Source of the DNA: Xylaria sp. FL1777
Taxonomy: Eukaryota; Ascomycota; Sordariomycetes; Xylariales; Xylariaceae
NCBI GenBank assembly: GCA_022578965.1
Contig: MU400582.1
Coordinates: 155,623 to 219,622, forward strand
DNA length: 64,000 bases
Direction: 5' to 3'
Position 1 is the first letter of the stretch; each line of letters starts with the position of its first letter. A program made the translations under genes and the position numbers. Positions 45,144 through 56,382 of the stretch are shown here, piece by piece. Under the pieces are notes generated by a model, which was not told the DNA's origin, made no database searches, and saw nothing but the letters and a program-made list of their open reading frames with translations.

Positions 45144-46046
45144 CTACTGGACCTTCTTCAGGTGGACGTCGCTGAGGGCGCTGATTAGTCTTGTGTGCCA
45201 TGACATGTTCCATTGGCCTAAATGCCGGGAAACAACTTACAAAATCAGGTCGGCATTGGGGGGAATGTGACCAGTAAAACCACTGTTTTTACTCATTAGC
45301 GAAGTGGTTTGAATGAGACACTTTCGTTGTGGCGATATGTGAGATATAGATATAGATATATAACATCACCAACGGAAATGGCAGGCTGTGTTTATTGAAA
45401 CATACCGAGCACCGTAGCCGTAGTCGCTAGAGAACATTCAAGTTAGTTGCTGATGCATCGATGCCATTCTCACAAGGGTTCATACCTGGAGATGTCCAAG
45501 GTGGCCTTCTCTCCCACCTTCATCTGGGTGACACCATCATCCCAACCTGGTCACCCCCAAAATCAGTCAAAGTCTGTCGGAAATTGCTGTGACAAATCCT
45601 ACCTCTGATAACCTGACCAACACCAATTCGTGTGACGAAGTCGCCTCGACCCACAGACGAATCGAACCTATGGTTGTGAGCGTGGAGATTAGTCAACCTG
45701 TCGGTAAGTTGAAGGAGGGGTGAGAGGGAGCTGACGTCACACAACAGGCACACGACAGGCACGGAAGAATACCTAGGCGGTCTCCCTGAAATGGTGGTTG
45801 CAGCGGTTGTGTTGGTGACGATGGTGGTGGTGGTAGTGGTGGTAGCGGTGCCAGTGCTGGGAATGGACGGATGGCGGGGTAGCTTCGGTTCAGGTCGGGG
45901 AACATTTTCAATAATACTCACTTGTCGCCCTTGTTGTCGGGTTTGCTGGTGTCCTTGAGCCAGCCGGTGTACTCGATGGTGACGGTCTGGCCGGCAGTGG
46001 GCTGGGCACCAGAGCCTTCTTGTAGGATGGTCTTAGTAACACCCAT
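45144..46046 (-). CDS. FPR1: FK506-binding protein FKBP12, peptidyl-prolyl cis-trans isomerase
   Basis: Six small exons on the minus strand: 46046-45922, 45667-45603, 45546-45486, 45426-45406, 45282-45241 and 45171-45144, joining to 113 residues with every phase consistent. The protein is an entire single-domain FKBP: MGVTKTILQEGSGAQPTAGQ, then TVTIEYTGWLKD, KFDSSVGRGDF, the active-site VIRGWDDGV, DYGYGARGF and IPPNADLIFDVHLKKVQ. Pocket residues corresponding to human Tyr26, Phe36, Asp37, Val55, Ile56, Trp59, Tyr82 and Phe99 are all present. It catalyses proline isomerisation and, with FK506 or rapamycin, inhibits calcineurin or TOR. Exon 4 is only 21 nt. Introns 1 to 5 have GT...AG ends; intron 4 has an ATAGAT microsatellite. 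Confidence 0.95.
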
Positions 46047-49000
46047 TGTGAAGATGAATTGGTCTTGTTGGTTGTTGTTGAGTTGTGATTTGTGTATGGG
46101 GATGAAAGTATGAATTGCTGTTGAGGTTTCCGAAAGAGGGGAATGCGAGCGTAAATAAGTAAATACACGGTGGGATGTTTAGCGTCCTTGTTCCTTATAT
46201 CCGCCAGACCACGTTCCCTTCAAAGTACATACTGGAGCAGTTGGCGTACTTGGGTACCTACATCCTAGGTAGGGTCAAGGTGAGGGGTAGGCAAGCGACA
46301 GCTAATACCTAAATTATGGGTCTGTGTTGTACAACGTACAACCATACGAAAATACTCTTGATGTAAAAGTACTAGTACCTCCTTACATCCTTACATATGT
46401 AGGTCTACGAAGTCAATATATGTAGTTTTATTCAGACATTCGCAATCTGAGCTCGGGACGGCCTATGAAGAAGAAACGATATGTACATGTGATTTTGGAC
46501 TGGGAACTTGGGAGCTACCTGTGGGCTGTAGGACTGCCAGGTACCTATTGGCTGCCCCGACCATGCAGGTAATGTATGTAGGGATCTAAAATCCGACTTG
46601 GTACATGTATTACCTACAAGTTTCTTGCGTCTATAGGTAGGTTTAGGTACGCCTGTACTTAGATAGCCGCTTATGCATAGGCACATGAAGTACGGTGTAG
46701 GTAGGTACATATGTAGGTAGTAATAGGTAGGAGGAGTAGGTAGGTATGAGTAAGTACCACAGGCTACAAGCTTTAGACATCACATCTACCGTAAATACTA
46801 CATACGAATGATGAAATCAAGAATCAAGACTGAAGTATGTACCACCCCACGCTACGCAACCCGCAGTAACGCTTACGGCTGGAGGTATTCCATACCTCTT
46901 ACTTACGCACAGGCCCTGCAAATAACACGTGTGTATACCTCGTACATGATCGAGCACTTGATCTGCATACTGCATCTCAGCACGTCAGTAGATATGTATA
47001 GTAGGAGGTACCTAGATACGATGTCATACATACATACATACATACACACACACATACCTACATACATACATGTATGATGCACATTTTCGGATCACTGGCT
47101 CGGTACCAGTAAATTAGGTACCTATCGGGAGGATCACGCTTGGTATTCTGTTGCAATACTAGCTGTTGCGAAAGCCGTGCTTGCCAATGTGCCTTACCTT
47201 CAATGTTGGTTGGTGCGACATTCCAAGTACCCAGGTATCTATCTAATGGGCATCGTGTACATGGTGTTTGCAAAATGACACCATACATAGAATCAATGCT
47301 GATCCCCCCCACCACGTTAAAAGATTACGTCCAGCGCAGCCTGTGTCAGAGTCAGGTTTGTGCAATTAGGGATGCCTTCCGTCTCACCGCAAAGAGCTTG
47401 TATCCCGCCAGTTGGTCGATATGTCCGGTGGGCCACTGTCAAGCATACACCACCGCATGTTGCAATAGCATTCTGCTATGGAGCATGTCAAACTCGTTGG
47501 AAACACCAGTGACAGCATGGCATCACGACGGAAAAAAACCCCGGCTGTGTCCCGGAATGCGAAATCTCGTGGGCGTGCGGGGCAAATCTATTTGAAGTCT
47601 ACTGGTCCGGCGACGATCACGTAGTCTGCGTTGTCGACCGACAAACAAACAAAACATCCTGACGCAGTACTACCCTGTTCCACTTATGGCAGGTGTTGTT
47701 GACTCTCTCGTGCTTTATCCTGGGGATACATAGGTCAGATAAGCGAGGACAAGCTTATAATGTTGGTATACAGCAAGGCAAATCAGTTGAACAGCGGCAT
47801 TACTAGTACCTAATAGCTCTCACGTCGGCTAGAATCGTTGGTAGCTGGATAATGCCAGTTGCAGTCATATAATTTTGCTCCTTACGACCCAAGAACTCCC
47901 ATCCGTAATTCACGATGGTGGTGGTATGAATAACACACTTGTTGAACTTAGAGTGACCGACTTTCACCAGAAAGCGTAACACGCAACGGATAGGGAAGCA
48001 CAGGTCATGTAACTGCTACACAAGGTGATACCAGCGTTGTGCTTGGGAGAATGATATCACATTTTAAAATATTACTGTGAAATCCAGTCCAACTGCATAC
48101 ATAGTATTGGAAGGATTGAGTACCGGTGTGACGATTATAAATAGAAATATGTCTCGTCCCCTCTCCCTAGGGACGATCGATACTTGTTTCATTTGGTCAA
48201 AACACGAGTGCCGGTATTAATTTGGCTGACTAGTTCACTTGTGCAGATTCATTTTTTGTTGCAACCCTTAATCACTAATTCGCGCTGCGGGAGCTTCCAT
48301 TTGGGAAGATCTAGTTCACACCTGCAGATATCCCTGGGAGATTCTGCAGCTAAGCGATTAGTATCACGCATGCAAACATCTGAGCGAGGCTCAAGAATGA
48401 CCAGGCGCCTGTTGGAGTCCTGTCTTTCGCTAAATTAAGCGGTCCAAATAAAACTGAAGAGAAGAATCAAATAAATAAAATACAATAAAATAATAAAACA
48501 GATAAATGGCCATTTGAAATAAATAAACAAAGAATCTGCGTAAGTATTCTCATAGTAAGTAATAAGATCAAATGGGTTACAAAATTACAACAAATCTCCA
48601 TTAAGGCAGGTCGGGGGAAAAGAGGCAGCTTTCACCTTAACTGGAATATACTATACTCTCTTGACCACACCATACTGCCGCCAGCCTCGATAATGACTGC
48701 TATGAGATACTGACCTAGACTTGAAACTTTTCGGGGCAAGCAACTAGGACCGGTGTAGTGCCACGGAATGCTCGGATACAAAGTACCAAGTCTCACTCAG
48801 CTCGGGACTTATGGTCACTACTGTCGAAGAACACCAATATAATAAAAACCCTTATAAGCTGTAAGGAATCAGATGAACCGACCTACCAACCGTGAAGGGT
48901 AATATGCTCACCCAGAGCCGTCCTACCTATAGTTACCTTCGTTATAGACCAATTGTATTTGCCATTTAGATTACGAAATATTGATCTGGCTATAGCTCTT

Positions 49001-50745
49001 GATCTGCACGTGTCCAGGGCAGACAGTTAGACACCAGACTCCTAAAGGGGTCACGATTGGCAAAGGACTCTGAAATAGGAAAAAGAAAAGGGGAAAACTA
49101 AAACCAGATTCCAGTGAATCCATCAATGTCACCTTAAACGCCTTATAGACCAGTCTCCACGTATTAATGAATCGGAATAATAACCTCCTGGACCTGCTGC
49201 ATACGTTGTACTTCAACTCAGGGTTTAGTACATGACGTGTGATCCGAACGAGCCATCTTTTGCTTTACCAAACCTCACCAAATCCCCATCGATGAATGGC
49301 CAGAGACCCTGAACGAGTGGCCTAGAACAGATGGTCATGAACGGATCCAGTGACCACCTCCGAGGAAATCTACGATTGGCTAACGACTATTTGCTCTACA
49401 ACGTCCAGGATTCGTCGTGTCTCCACGTCCACACATAGCCGTACACCAATCACGGCTACCGGCCGCTGGTCTCTGTTCAACTTGGAATGCCTTAATTTTC
49501 TGAGATCTGATCACGCATGCTTTCCGGGCCCGAGCGAGCAGGGCTGTGTATCATGGGTCAAAGCTGCTGCGCACCGAAGACTGACTCAATCCTATCGTGG
49601 CTCCATAGAACAACATCGTTACGTTACTCAATACTACGAAAACCTCGGGTCATTTCTGGCGGCTGCACTTCACGTTTACTTGAATTCTTCGTTCCTTGTG
49701 GACCTTTGCTCCCTAGATATGCATCTATTCCTTAGCCTTCACATTGTATAAGCCGTTGCCGGTACATCAATAGTTCAGGACTTCATATCCGTGTGCGTGA
49801 TTTGATATTAGTTACCTAGGTACTTGCCTACGTACCCATCCATTTAGTAACATCTGCTGTCAGTCTGCGTCTGTCATGTTTTCTGTCTTACTAACTCGGG
49901 TTTGTGAAAGGCGTCACTATAGGTAGTCAGGAGCTTTATCATGGTCGTCCGTAATCCGTGTCTTCTTGTTGCAGTCGCTACCATCTCAAGTAGTTAGGAT
50001 CTCTTGATTAAGTTGTGCGTGTATGTGAGAAAGATTGTTGGGAGACTTTTCTTATACGTCTGTCTGGTCTTTACCCTTTAAGCCTTTCCCTTCCTTCTTA
50101 AGCTTACGAATACATGGAGCCCGTTTGAGTAGAAAAGACGTGCACACCACTCTAGGAACGTAGGCAACTATAGAATTACCCTACAGCTACGTCGAAGAGA
50201 TCCTCTAGTCTAAATTCCCTTTCTACCTTCTGGGACTCTTGTACAGTGTACCTGAACCCCACAAAAATGTTTAGAAGACTGTCAAGAGTCTTTGAGAAAT
50301 TCTCAACTAGCGCTTCCTCGAAATCTAGTGTTAGAAAAAAATATAGGCCAAAGGGGTTGTGTGCTTAAGCAAAGCAAGTTTAGTAACATGAGAATCGAGG
50401 AAGAACAAGTGCCTAGGTATATAACAGTGCTTGAAGTCTTACATAACCTATAATTTAGTTTAACTTATCTTAATGCCTTACTTTATGTTTGATTTACTCT
50501 TTATCACTTTATAACTATAAAGACATTAAAGTTTAAATAACAATTTTACTTAATAATAATGTAAAGCAAACAAAGGACTATTTACTCTAGCACTATATAG
50601 ATCAAATTTCACAATGCCATTGATTTGAAAAGCATTACTCTTGGGTGTATCTGTGAAGTTGATACTCAAACGACTATGAAACAATACAATATTAATCATA
50701 GGGATTCCTAGTTCAGGACTTGGCGATCTAAGTCGCATGGTTTTT
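46047..50745. other. Gene-free region with microsatellites
   Basis: About 4.7 kb between FKBP12 and the tRNA gene. The first 700 bp hold the FKBP promoter and dense TAGGTA motifs (46,240-46,760). A CATA/CA microsatellite is at 47024-47072. The rest is AT-rich without supportable genes; the open frames of 60-150 codons have no domains. Confidence 0.5.
47024..47072 (+). repeat. CATA/CA microsatellite
   Basis: Alternating CATA and CA units over about 49 bp, ending in CATACATGTATG. Confidence 0.9.
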
Positions 50746-50844
50746 GGCTCAATGGTCTAGTGGTATGATTCCTGCTTCGGGTTGCTCCCTTCCATCTTTA
50801 CATGGGAATGCAGGAGGCCCCGGGTTCGAATCCCGGTTGAGCCC
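50746..50844 (+). tRNA. tRNA-Pro (anticodon CGG), intron-containing
   Basis: The 7-bp acceptor stem GGCTCAA pairs with TTGAGCC (50837-50843), followed by discriminator C at 50844. The D arm (TGGTCTAGTGGTATGA) carries the A box, and GGGTTCGAATCCC the T arm and B box. The anticodon stem CCTGC/GCAGG flanks the loop TTCGGG...T, giving anticodon CGG. An intron of about 27 nt sits at the canonical place, one base 3' of the anticodon. CGTTTT right after the gene is a pol III terminator. Fungal tRNA-Pro genes often carry such introns. MITE copy 2 begins 66 bp downstream. Confidence 0.93.
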
Positions 50845-50910
50845 AATCGTTTTGCTTTACTTGATTGACTAAGAGTCATTGACTTTTTGATATGGCTTGG
50901 TTTCATTGTA

Positions 50911-51097
50911 TCCCTTTAGTTGGGGTTTTAGCTCCAATACATAAAAAGTGGAATTGCGGGATTGATTACATAAATAAATAAACCAATGAAATTACAATAT
51001 GATACTCGGATAATTGTATTATTGGGTTATCTGTTTATGTAAGCAGCCCCGATATTCCACTTTTTATGTATTGGAGCTGAAACCCCAACTAAAGGGA
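50911..51097. mobile_element. MITE copy 2, Tc1/mariner-like (187 bp, TA target duplication)
   Basis: Same length as copy 1 and 11 substitutions apart with no gap by manual count. It is flanked by TA at 50909-50910 and 51098-51099. Terminal inverted repeats of 63 bp show about six mismatches, more than copy 1, mostly in the inner left arm, so copy 2 looks older or more mutated. Seven of the 11 differences from copy 1 are transitions. It lies downstream of the tRNA-Pro gene. No coding capacity. Confidence 0.9.
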
Positions 51098-51589
51098 TAC
51101 CATACCGAAAAATTTACGTCGTAAATAAAGTGGTTAATGCCATTGTAGTGTTTTTATGTTGTTGCTAGGTGTTAAGGGTAACTAACATTTTAGGGATTTC
51201 CTATCTTTTAATAAGCAAGCGTATTTAATTTCATTTAAGCTTAGTTAATTGGCCCTACGGTAGCCTGGTTATATGCTCGGCATACTGTATCATATAGTGT
51301 ACAACGGTGGAATTCCCGGTGGTATACAAAAAGATGTTACATGCTCTTTAGCTACATACCATCAAAGTTACTAGCGTATGATATCAAGGTACTTGTGCCG
51401 GTAGTAGCTTATTCACAAGGCAACCCGAGAAATACGGGTAAAAATAGTCTCATAGTAATACTACTCGCTTTTGTCACAGGAAGCCAATATATTTGCACCT
51501 CTTAAGCCCCAGCACACTTATCACCATTAATCCTGAAATATCCCATTTCTCAAGCTCCTTCACCTAGGCATCATCGTTACCCATAGATT
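51098..51589. other. Intergenic, AT-rich
   Basis: About 490 bp between the MITE and the 3' end of the F-box gene. Nothing recognisable. Confidence 0.5.
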
Positions 51590-53262
51590 CTATTCAGCGG
51601 TTAGGAATGGTGGGAACGTCGTAACGGAGGCAAGAAGGGTTGACAAACCGTCGTCATATTCATCAATGTCTGGACCAACGCAGCGGAATTCTATTTCGTC
51701 GGTGATGTCTTTGACCGACTGTGAAAAAGCGCTTCCTTTCCAGACCTTCACAGACTTATTTCTTGACTCCTTGAAGAGGATTTCGCCACGGTGCAGGGAG
51801 CGACCTATTAAAGTTTGTTGTATGTAAGAGAATTGAACAGCCCTGAGTTGGAGGTCGGATTGTGCCATTTTGTTGCATAAGCGGGCCAATAGATTAGCCT
51901 TCTTCCTATTTGTCGCACAGGTGAGCGTGGTTTTGTGGAGGCCGATACCCTGTAGAGTTGACTTATATTTTTGGTACAAGGTATGCAGGACCCATTCGTC
52001 CACAGTTGCCATCCCAATCTCTATAGTCTTCAGCTTCGGAAATTCTGGCGCCTGTGGGAAATGTTCGGGTAGAGAATCGAGGTCCTTAGCGTAAAGGGCT
52101 ATTAGTTCCATATTCAAAGGTATCTATTGGCGAGAGCCTTACTTTCACCGTCGCGGACGCGCTTCCAGGGATTGGTAAGTCCTCGGATTTTGGCATTGGG
52201 CCCGTGAAACCCTGCCTAGCGTCTGCTAACCATAGTAGCATCGATGCAATGGAACGAGGCTGATATGACTGGAAGTTCAGCCGTAAGTGCTCGAGAGATG
52301 TGGCCTTCACTAGGAACCTCGAAAGAAAATATCCTATCCCCATGACTGGTTCGGTGTTGTTACAAGCGCTGCGGACCCAAAACCAGGGATGCTCTTCAGT
52401 GAGGTGATCTAGGAATATGGTTGTTAGCTTGCTTAGTGCTGTTGAAATCCTAGCGTCGAAGCGATCAGGTATCTTAAACGACTGATCTGGAAGTCCGCAA
52501 GTGTGTAAGAGGACCTCCATTCGAGTAAGCTTGGGGTTCCTGCCAGAAACTAGGTGACAAGGCGTTAGCATTGTCCTAGACACTCCCAGGGCGGTGTAGT
52601 AATGCGTCTATCGCGGAGCGTCCTGCTTGCAGGGGGGAAGAATGTGTGGGTGGGAGCATGTACACACCTGCACTATTTCCAATTGCTCTAAGAATGACCA
52701 AGAAAACATGACTAGTATACCCGGAACCACGATCCCGGGTAGCAAAGAGTACCAACTGGCTGCGCGTCTCTGCAATGAATGTGGGACAGCCGTAGCTGTT
52801 CCAAGCAATGCCGTCCCGATGACGACTTGTCGAGTGGAAATCTCGCATGCCAATGGTCTCGAGGTTGGGTAGATGCCTGAGGGCGTCCGACAGCATGTCG
52901 ACATCGAGGCCGGTGGAGACGAACTCCCAATGGTTGAGGAATTCGGTATGATACCGATTGTGTTCCACGGAGAACTGGGAGGCGGGGCTGATGTGCCTCA
53001 CATTGTCACTGGGGTGCTCCAGATGGATGATTAGATGTGTGAGGCTTGGGCCGAGCCGCGACTTGGCGATGTCGATGAGGGCCTGGATGCTGAAGCCGAT
53101 CAGCGCGAACTGCCGCTTCGAGAAGAACTCCCGGGCAAAGGCGCCGAACAACAACGCCTCGATCTGCTTGCAGGAGCGGCGGAGATATCCGTACTCGCGA
53201 GTCGTGAGGTGCGAGGTGATCTGGAGGAGCACCTCGAGAGGGACGTTGAGGAGGTGAGCCAT
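51590..53262 (-). CDS. F-box domain protein, unknown target
   Basis: Three exons on the minus strand: 53262-52668, 52549-52143 and 52051-51590, giving 487 residues. The start is the ATG giving MAHLLNVPLEVLLQITSHLTTREYGYLRRSCKQIE, an F-box of about residues 3-45, the Skp1-binding module of SCF ubiquitin ligases. The rest lacks a known substrate domain. Frame continuity and splicing are good: G|TT TCT after CACCTAG, and AAA|GCG after CCCACAG. It resembles the large families of fungal F-box proteins with leucine-rich-like C-terminal parts (LRLNFQSYQPRSI, TIEIGMATVDEWVL). The substrate is unknown. A 7-bp tandem repeat lies about 170 bp upstream of the start. Confidence 0.82.
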
Positions 53263-53426
53263 AGCTGGGAGTGGCTGAGAAGGCGTGGTGGATGGATTAT
53301 GGATTGATGGATATGACGAGAAACGAGCGATGGCTTCTGGCTTCTCTCTCATGCACATCCGGCGGCTTTGTGGATATTTATTTATTTTGTTGGCTCCGGT
53401 GAACGGGCAACAAGCCTCGAATCCAC

Positions 53427-53457
53427 AATGTGCAATGTGCAATGTGCAATGTGCAAT
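53427..53457 (+). repeat. 7-bp tandem repeat (AATGTGC)n
   Basis: About 4.4 copies of AATGTGC in the region upstream of the F-box gene start codon. Confidence 0.9.
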
Positions 53458-54318
53458 CAATGTTGCTGTCGTCTATCGTCTACCTACCGAGCGTAGGCAG
53501 CCATCCCTTGGAAACCATCGCATATGTTGTTGTGTATACATACCACTGGTGTTCTCTGCCTAGCTGACTACCTAGGCTACCCAGGTAGGAAGATGGGTAA
53601 CCAGTACACTGCATTGAGCTAACCTAGGCACCTATGGGAGGTACCTACATACTTAAAATAACAAAACAAGGTAGCCAATAGAATCAATCAATGAACTAGG
53701 GCGGATCCAGCCAGAGCTCTGCCCGTGTTACAGGTATGGCTATTTGAAGCTTCTTTGGACGTGTGCAGTTTGAATTTTGGGTATCAAAACCACATTTTCC
53801 AATTTTATATCATCAAGGAACTTACAGCCAACTTTTCAAAGCGGGATAAAATAGAAAAGGTTTAGCCTGGCACCCAACCCCGGACCTGTGGCCTATCTAT
53901 TACCTTAGTTAGGTAGGTACTTGATAGGTACTACATAAGTACTCCATGGTACCTAGGTACGTACCTGTTACAACCCGCAAGTCGGATGGATGCCGGTACA
54001 ATTGCAATTCCATTTCAATGCCTACCTAACCTACCCTTGGATAACAGGTAACCACTGTCTGTATCTTCTGAGAACATTGTTGATGAGTGAATCTTCCTTG
54101 CTAATTTGATCCAGGTTTGCAGGAGCACCTTACCTTTAGACCATACGACAAGTACACTTATGTTAAAGAGCTAGGGCTTCTCACAGTATGTCTTCGGTAA
54201 AGCGAAAACAAAGGGTGTCAACTGTGATTATCCCACGAGGCGACGACTCGACTCCTTACGTTCGTCCAAGCCATGCAACATACATCGGCGCTCATCGACA
54301 TCGTTTAGATACCTAACT
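53458..54318. other. Intergenic region between F-box gene and TRM1
   Basis: About 860 bp: the F-box promoter and the 3' end of TRM1. TACCTAGG motifs occur at 53,565-53,640 and 53,900-53,965. No gene seen. Confidence 0.5.
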
Positions 54319-56382
54319 TCAGTGCCCTGTAGCTCGAGACTGAGGACCCCAATTTTTCTTGGGATTAGTCTGATAACGGACCAGTCCTGGCTTAGATGTA
54401 TCGCGGCCAAGCCCTTGATCAAAGACGACCTCCAACTTGTCGATCTTGTCAATTTTCCTATCGGTGCCACCCAGCCTTAATAGCTTGTATGTCGGGCTAT
54501 TTTCCTTGATATTCTCGGGTTTTACGGGCCTCTTCTGTCGCGTCCACTCCCTCATGACGTGCCACACTACAGACCATGGCGCATTCGTCTTCATGCTCCC
54601 TGCCTTACAATGGCTCCGGGTGACCTCGTACCCTAAATGACGGAGAGCGCCCCTGAGGCTCTCTTCATCTGGACAGTTGCAACGCATAGCACCGGCGAGA
54701 TCGGTGGGATGAAAATAGAATGGGTAGGGCTCTGGTCTCGCAAATCTATCTTCCTCATTCTCGGTTGAGGGATTATCTGGCGAGAGAGATTCTTCGAGCG
54801 CAGTGTATAGCATCCCTTCTATTCGTGTCTTTGTACCATAAATATCGTCCGAAGCATTGGGCAAGTCATCTAGGATCTTCTTGATGAAGTCTGAAGAGTG
54901 CAGGGGTCCGGCATACATAGGCCCAGCAATGTGCATTTTCGAGTCACAATGTTTGCAGTCTGTACCAACCGTCGGGGCTAATGCGGAGCCATGTTTATAG
55001 TATGTACCCTTTTCCCATTTTTTGACTGTTTTCTTGTTGTGAGCTAGAAGTTGGGTTTCCCATGCGCCGCACCCCTGGTCGCAATTATATACTACCATCG
55101 TCTTGCCTGCAAGAAACTTGACTTGAGCTGGAGCTCTCTTGATTTTGATGAAAACCCGGAGATAGTAATCGATTGACAGACTGAGAAGCGGTTCAATTGC
55201 TAAACCGTACCTTGCGGCACATGTGGCAGTGGCGTGTAGAATCAGTCGTAGCCCGACTTCGTGGGAATAAGAACCCTTGAGGGAAACTCCGCCATAGAGG
55301 GAGAATGCCTTCTCCGGATACCCATTCGAAGCCCATACGCTTGAGTCGGTGCAGGTCACACATAGAAGGCCGCCGTCGTCGCGGACCGCATTGACTGCGG
55401 CATCGAGAAACGGGGCGGCCGTTCCGTAGGGATCCAAATCAATGACATTATATCTCTTTCCCCTATGCTTATTTTTCTTGAAGTGTTTCCCCCTCTCGTG
55501 ATCACGGGAGATTTCTTCGGCCAGTAGAGAGTACATGTGAGCACGTGCATCACCCGCGGTGGCGATAATCTTCGACTCGACACCGTTATGTTCGGCGTTG
55601 CGGCGAATGGCCTCGACGGCGGAAGGAAGGAGATCATTGGCAGTAACAGAGGTAACGAAGGGGAGCTCCTGGGCGTATCGCAGAGCCCTAAGCCCAGTGG
55701 CAGAGAGAGCGTCGAGGATGGTGAAGGTGGGACCATGGGGAGCATTGTGTTGAGCCGGATCCTCTGGCTTAGACCCGGATCCCTTGGCAGTCTCCAGCGC
55801 CTTGTTGTCGCCCGACTCCTCGGCGCCTTGCTTGGTATCGGGCATGTCTATGTCACCCTCGTCGCGGCTCAAATCGACAATCTGGGCAAAATCGGTTGCG
55901 TCGGTGGTCCTCGTGTCGGCGGCATTGGCAGGCTGCTGGTCATGGTGTTTTTTGGGATTCAGACCATCGATATCGGCTTTATCGCGTTTTCTCTTGGCAA
56001 TGTGTTTCGCGTTGGCCGAGCGCGGCTTGGATAGGAAGTCTTCGCCGTATGCCTTGATAGCAAGGACGGTCAAGTCCCGGTTGAATTGTTGGATGGGATT
56101 GTAGAAGACCTTTTGCTGCTCTTCGACGCTCTTGGCGGCCTTCTCAGAGGGGTCTGGCTTCGAAAAGGGCACGAGGATACGGGCTAGACCCTCTCTGACT
56201 TCGGTGTATTCCTTGCCGTCTCGTATAAAGCGTTGAACGCCTGTGGTCGCGGTTGTGGTCGCGGTTGTGGTCGCGGTCGACCCATTCGTAGGATTCGCTG
56301 CCATGCTGTGCACAGCTCGACAAGAGAATTTCCAGCCGAGGATAAGACTTAATATGCCTGGACGAGAAACGAATAGCGACAT
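54319..56382 (-). CDS. TRM1: tRNA (guanine26-N2)-dimethyltransferase Trm1
   Basis: A single exon of 687 residues from ATG at 56382. The class I methyltransferase fold shows the S-adenosylmethionine region (ILDALSATGLRALRYAQELP), the following acidic turn (VTANDLLPSAVEAIRRNAEHNG) and the family's DLDPYGTAAPFLDAA motif; later come CTDSSVWASNGYPEKAFSLYGG and a cysteine-rich region (CDQGCGAWE, CKHCDSK). The enzyme makes m2,2-guanosine at position 26 of tRNA. The first 26 residues (MSLFVSRPGILSLILGWKFSCRAVHS) look like a mitochondrial presequence, and a second ATG follows at residue 27 (56304). In yeast, Trm1 uses two starts for mitochondrial and nuclear forms; the same is plausible here. KKRK-like patches (AKRKRDK) could serve nuclear import. 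Confidence 0.94.
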   Translation of the reverse strand: MSLFVSRPGILSLILGWKFSCRAVHSMAANPTNGSTATTTATTTATTGVQRFIRDGKEYTEVREGLARILVPFSKPDPSEKAAKSVEEQQKVFYNPIQQFNRDLTVLAIKAYGEDFLSKPRSANAKHIAKRKRDKADIDGLNPKKHHDQQPANAADTRTTDATDFAQIVDLSRDEGDIDMPDTKQGAEESGDNKALETAKGSGSKPEDPAQHNAPHGPTFTILDALSATGLRALRYAQELPFVTSVTANDLLPSAVEAIRRNAEHNGVESKIIATAGDARAHMYSLLAEEISRDHERGKHFKKNKHRGKRYNVIDLDPYGTAAPFLDAAVNAVRDDGGLLCVTCTDSSVWASNGYPEKAFSLYGGVSLKGSYSHEVGLRLILHATATCAARYGLAIEPLLSLSIDYYLRVFIKIKRAPAQVKFLAGKTMVVYNCDQGCGAWETQLLAHNKKTVKKWEKGTYYKHGSALAPTVGTDCKHCDSKMHIAGPMYAGPLHSSDFIKKILDDLPNASDDIYGTKTRIEGMLYTALEESLSPDNPSTENEEDRFARPEPYPFYFHPTDLAGAMRCNCPDEESLRGALRHLGYEVTRSHCKAGSMKTNAPWSVVWHVMREWTRQKRPVKPENIKENSPTYKLLRLGGTDRKIDKIDKLEVVFDQGLGRDTSKPGLVRYQTNPKKNWGPQSRATGH

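Noticed and set aside
45520..45921. Thr/Pro-rich 133-codon minus frame
   Set aside because: It runs through FKBP12 introns 1 and 2 and exon 2 in a mix of frames; exon-joined FKBP12 explains the region.
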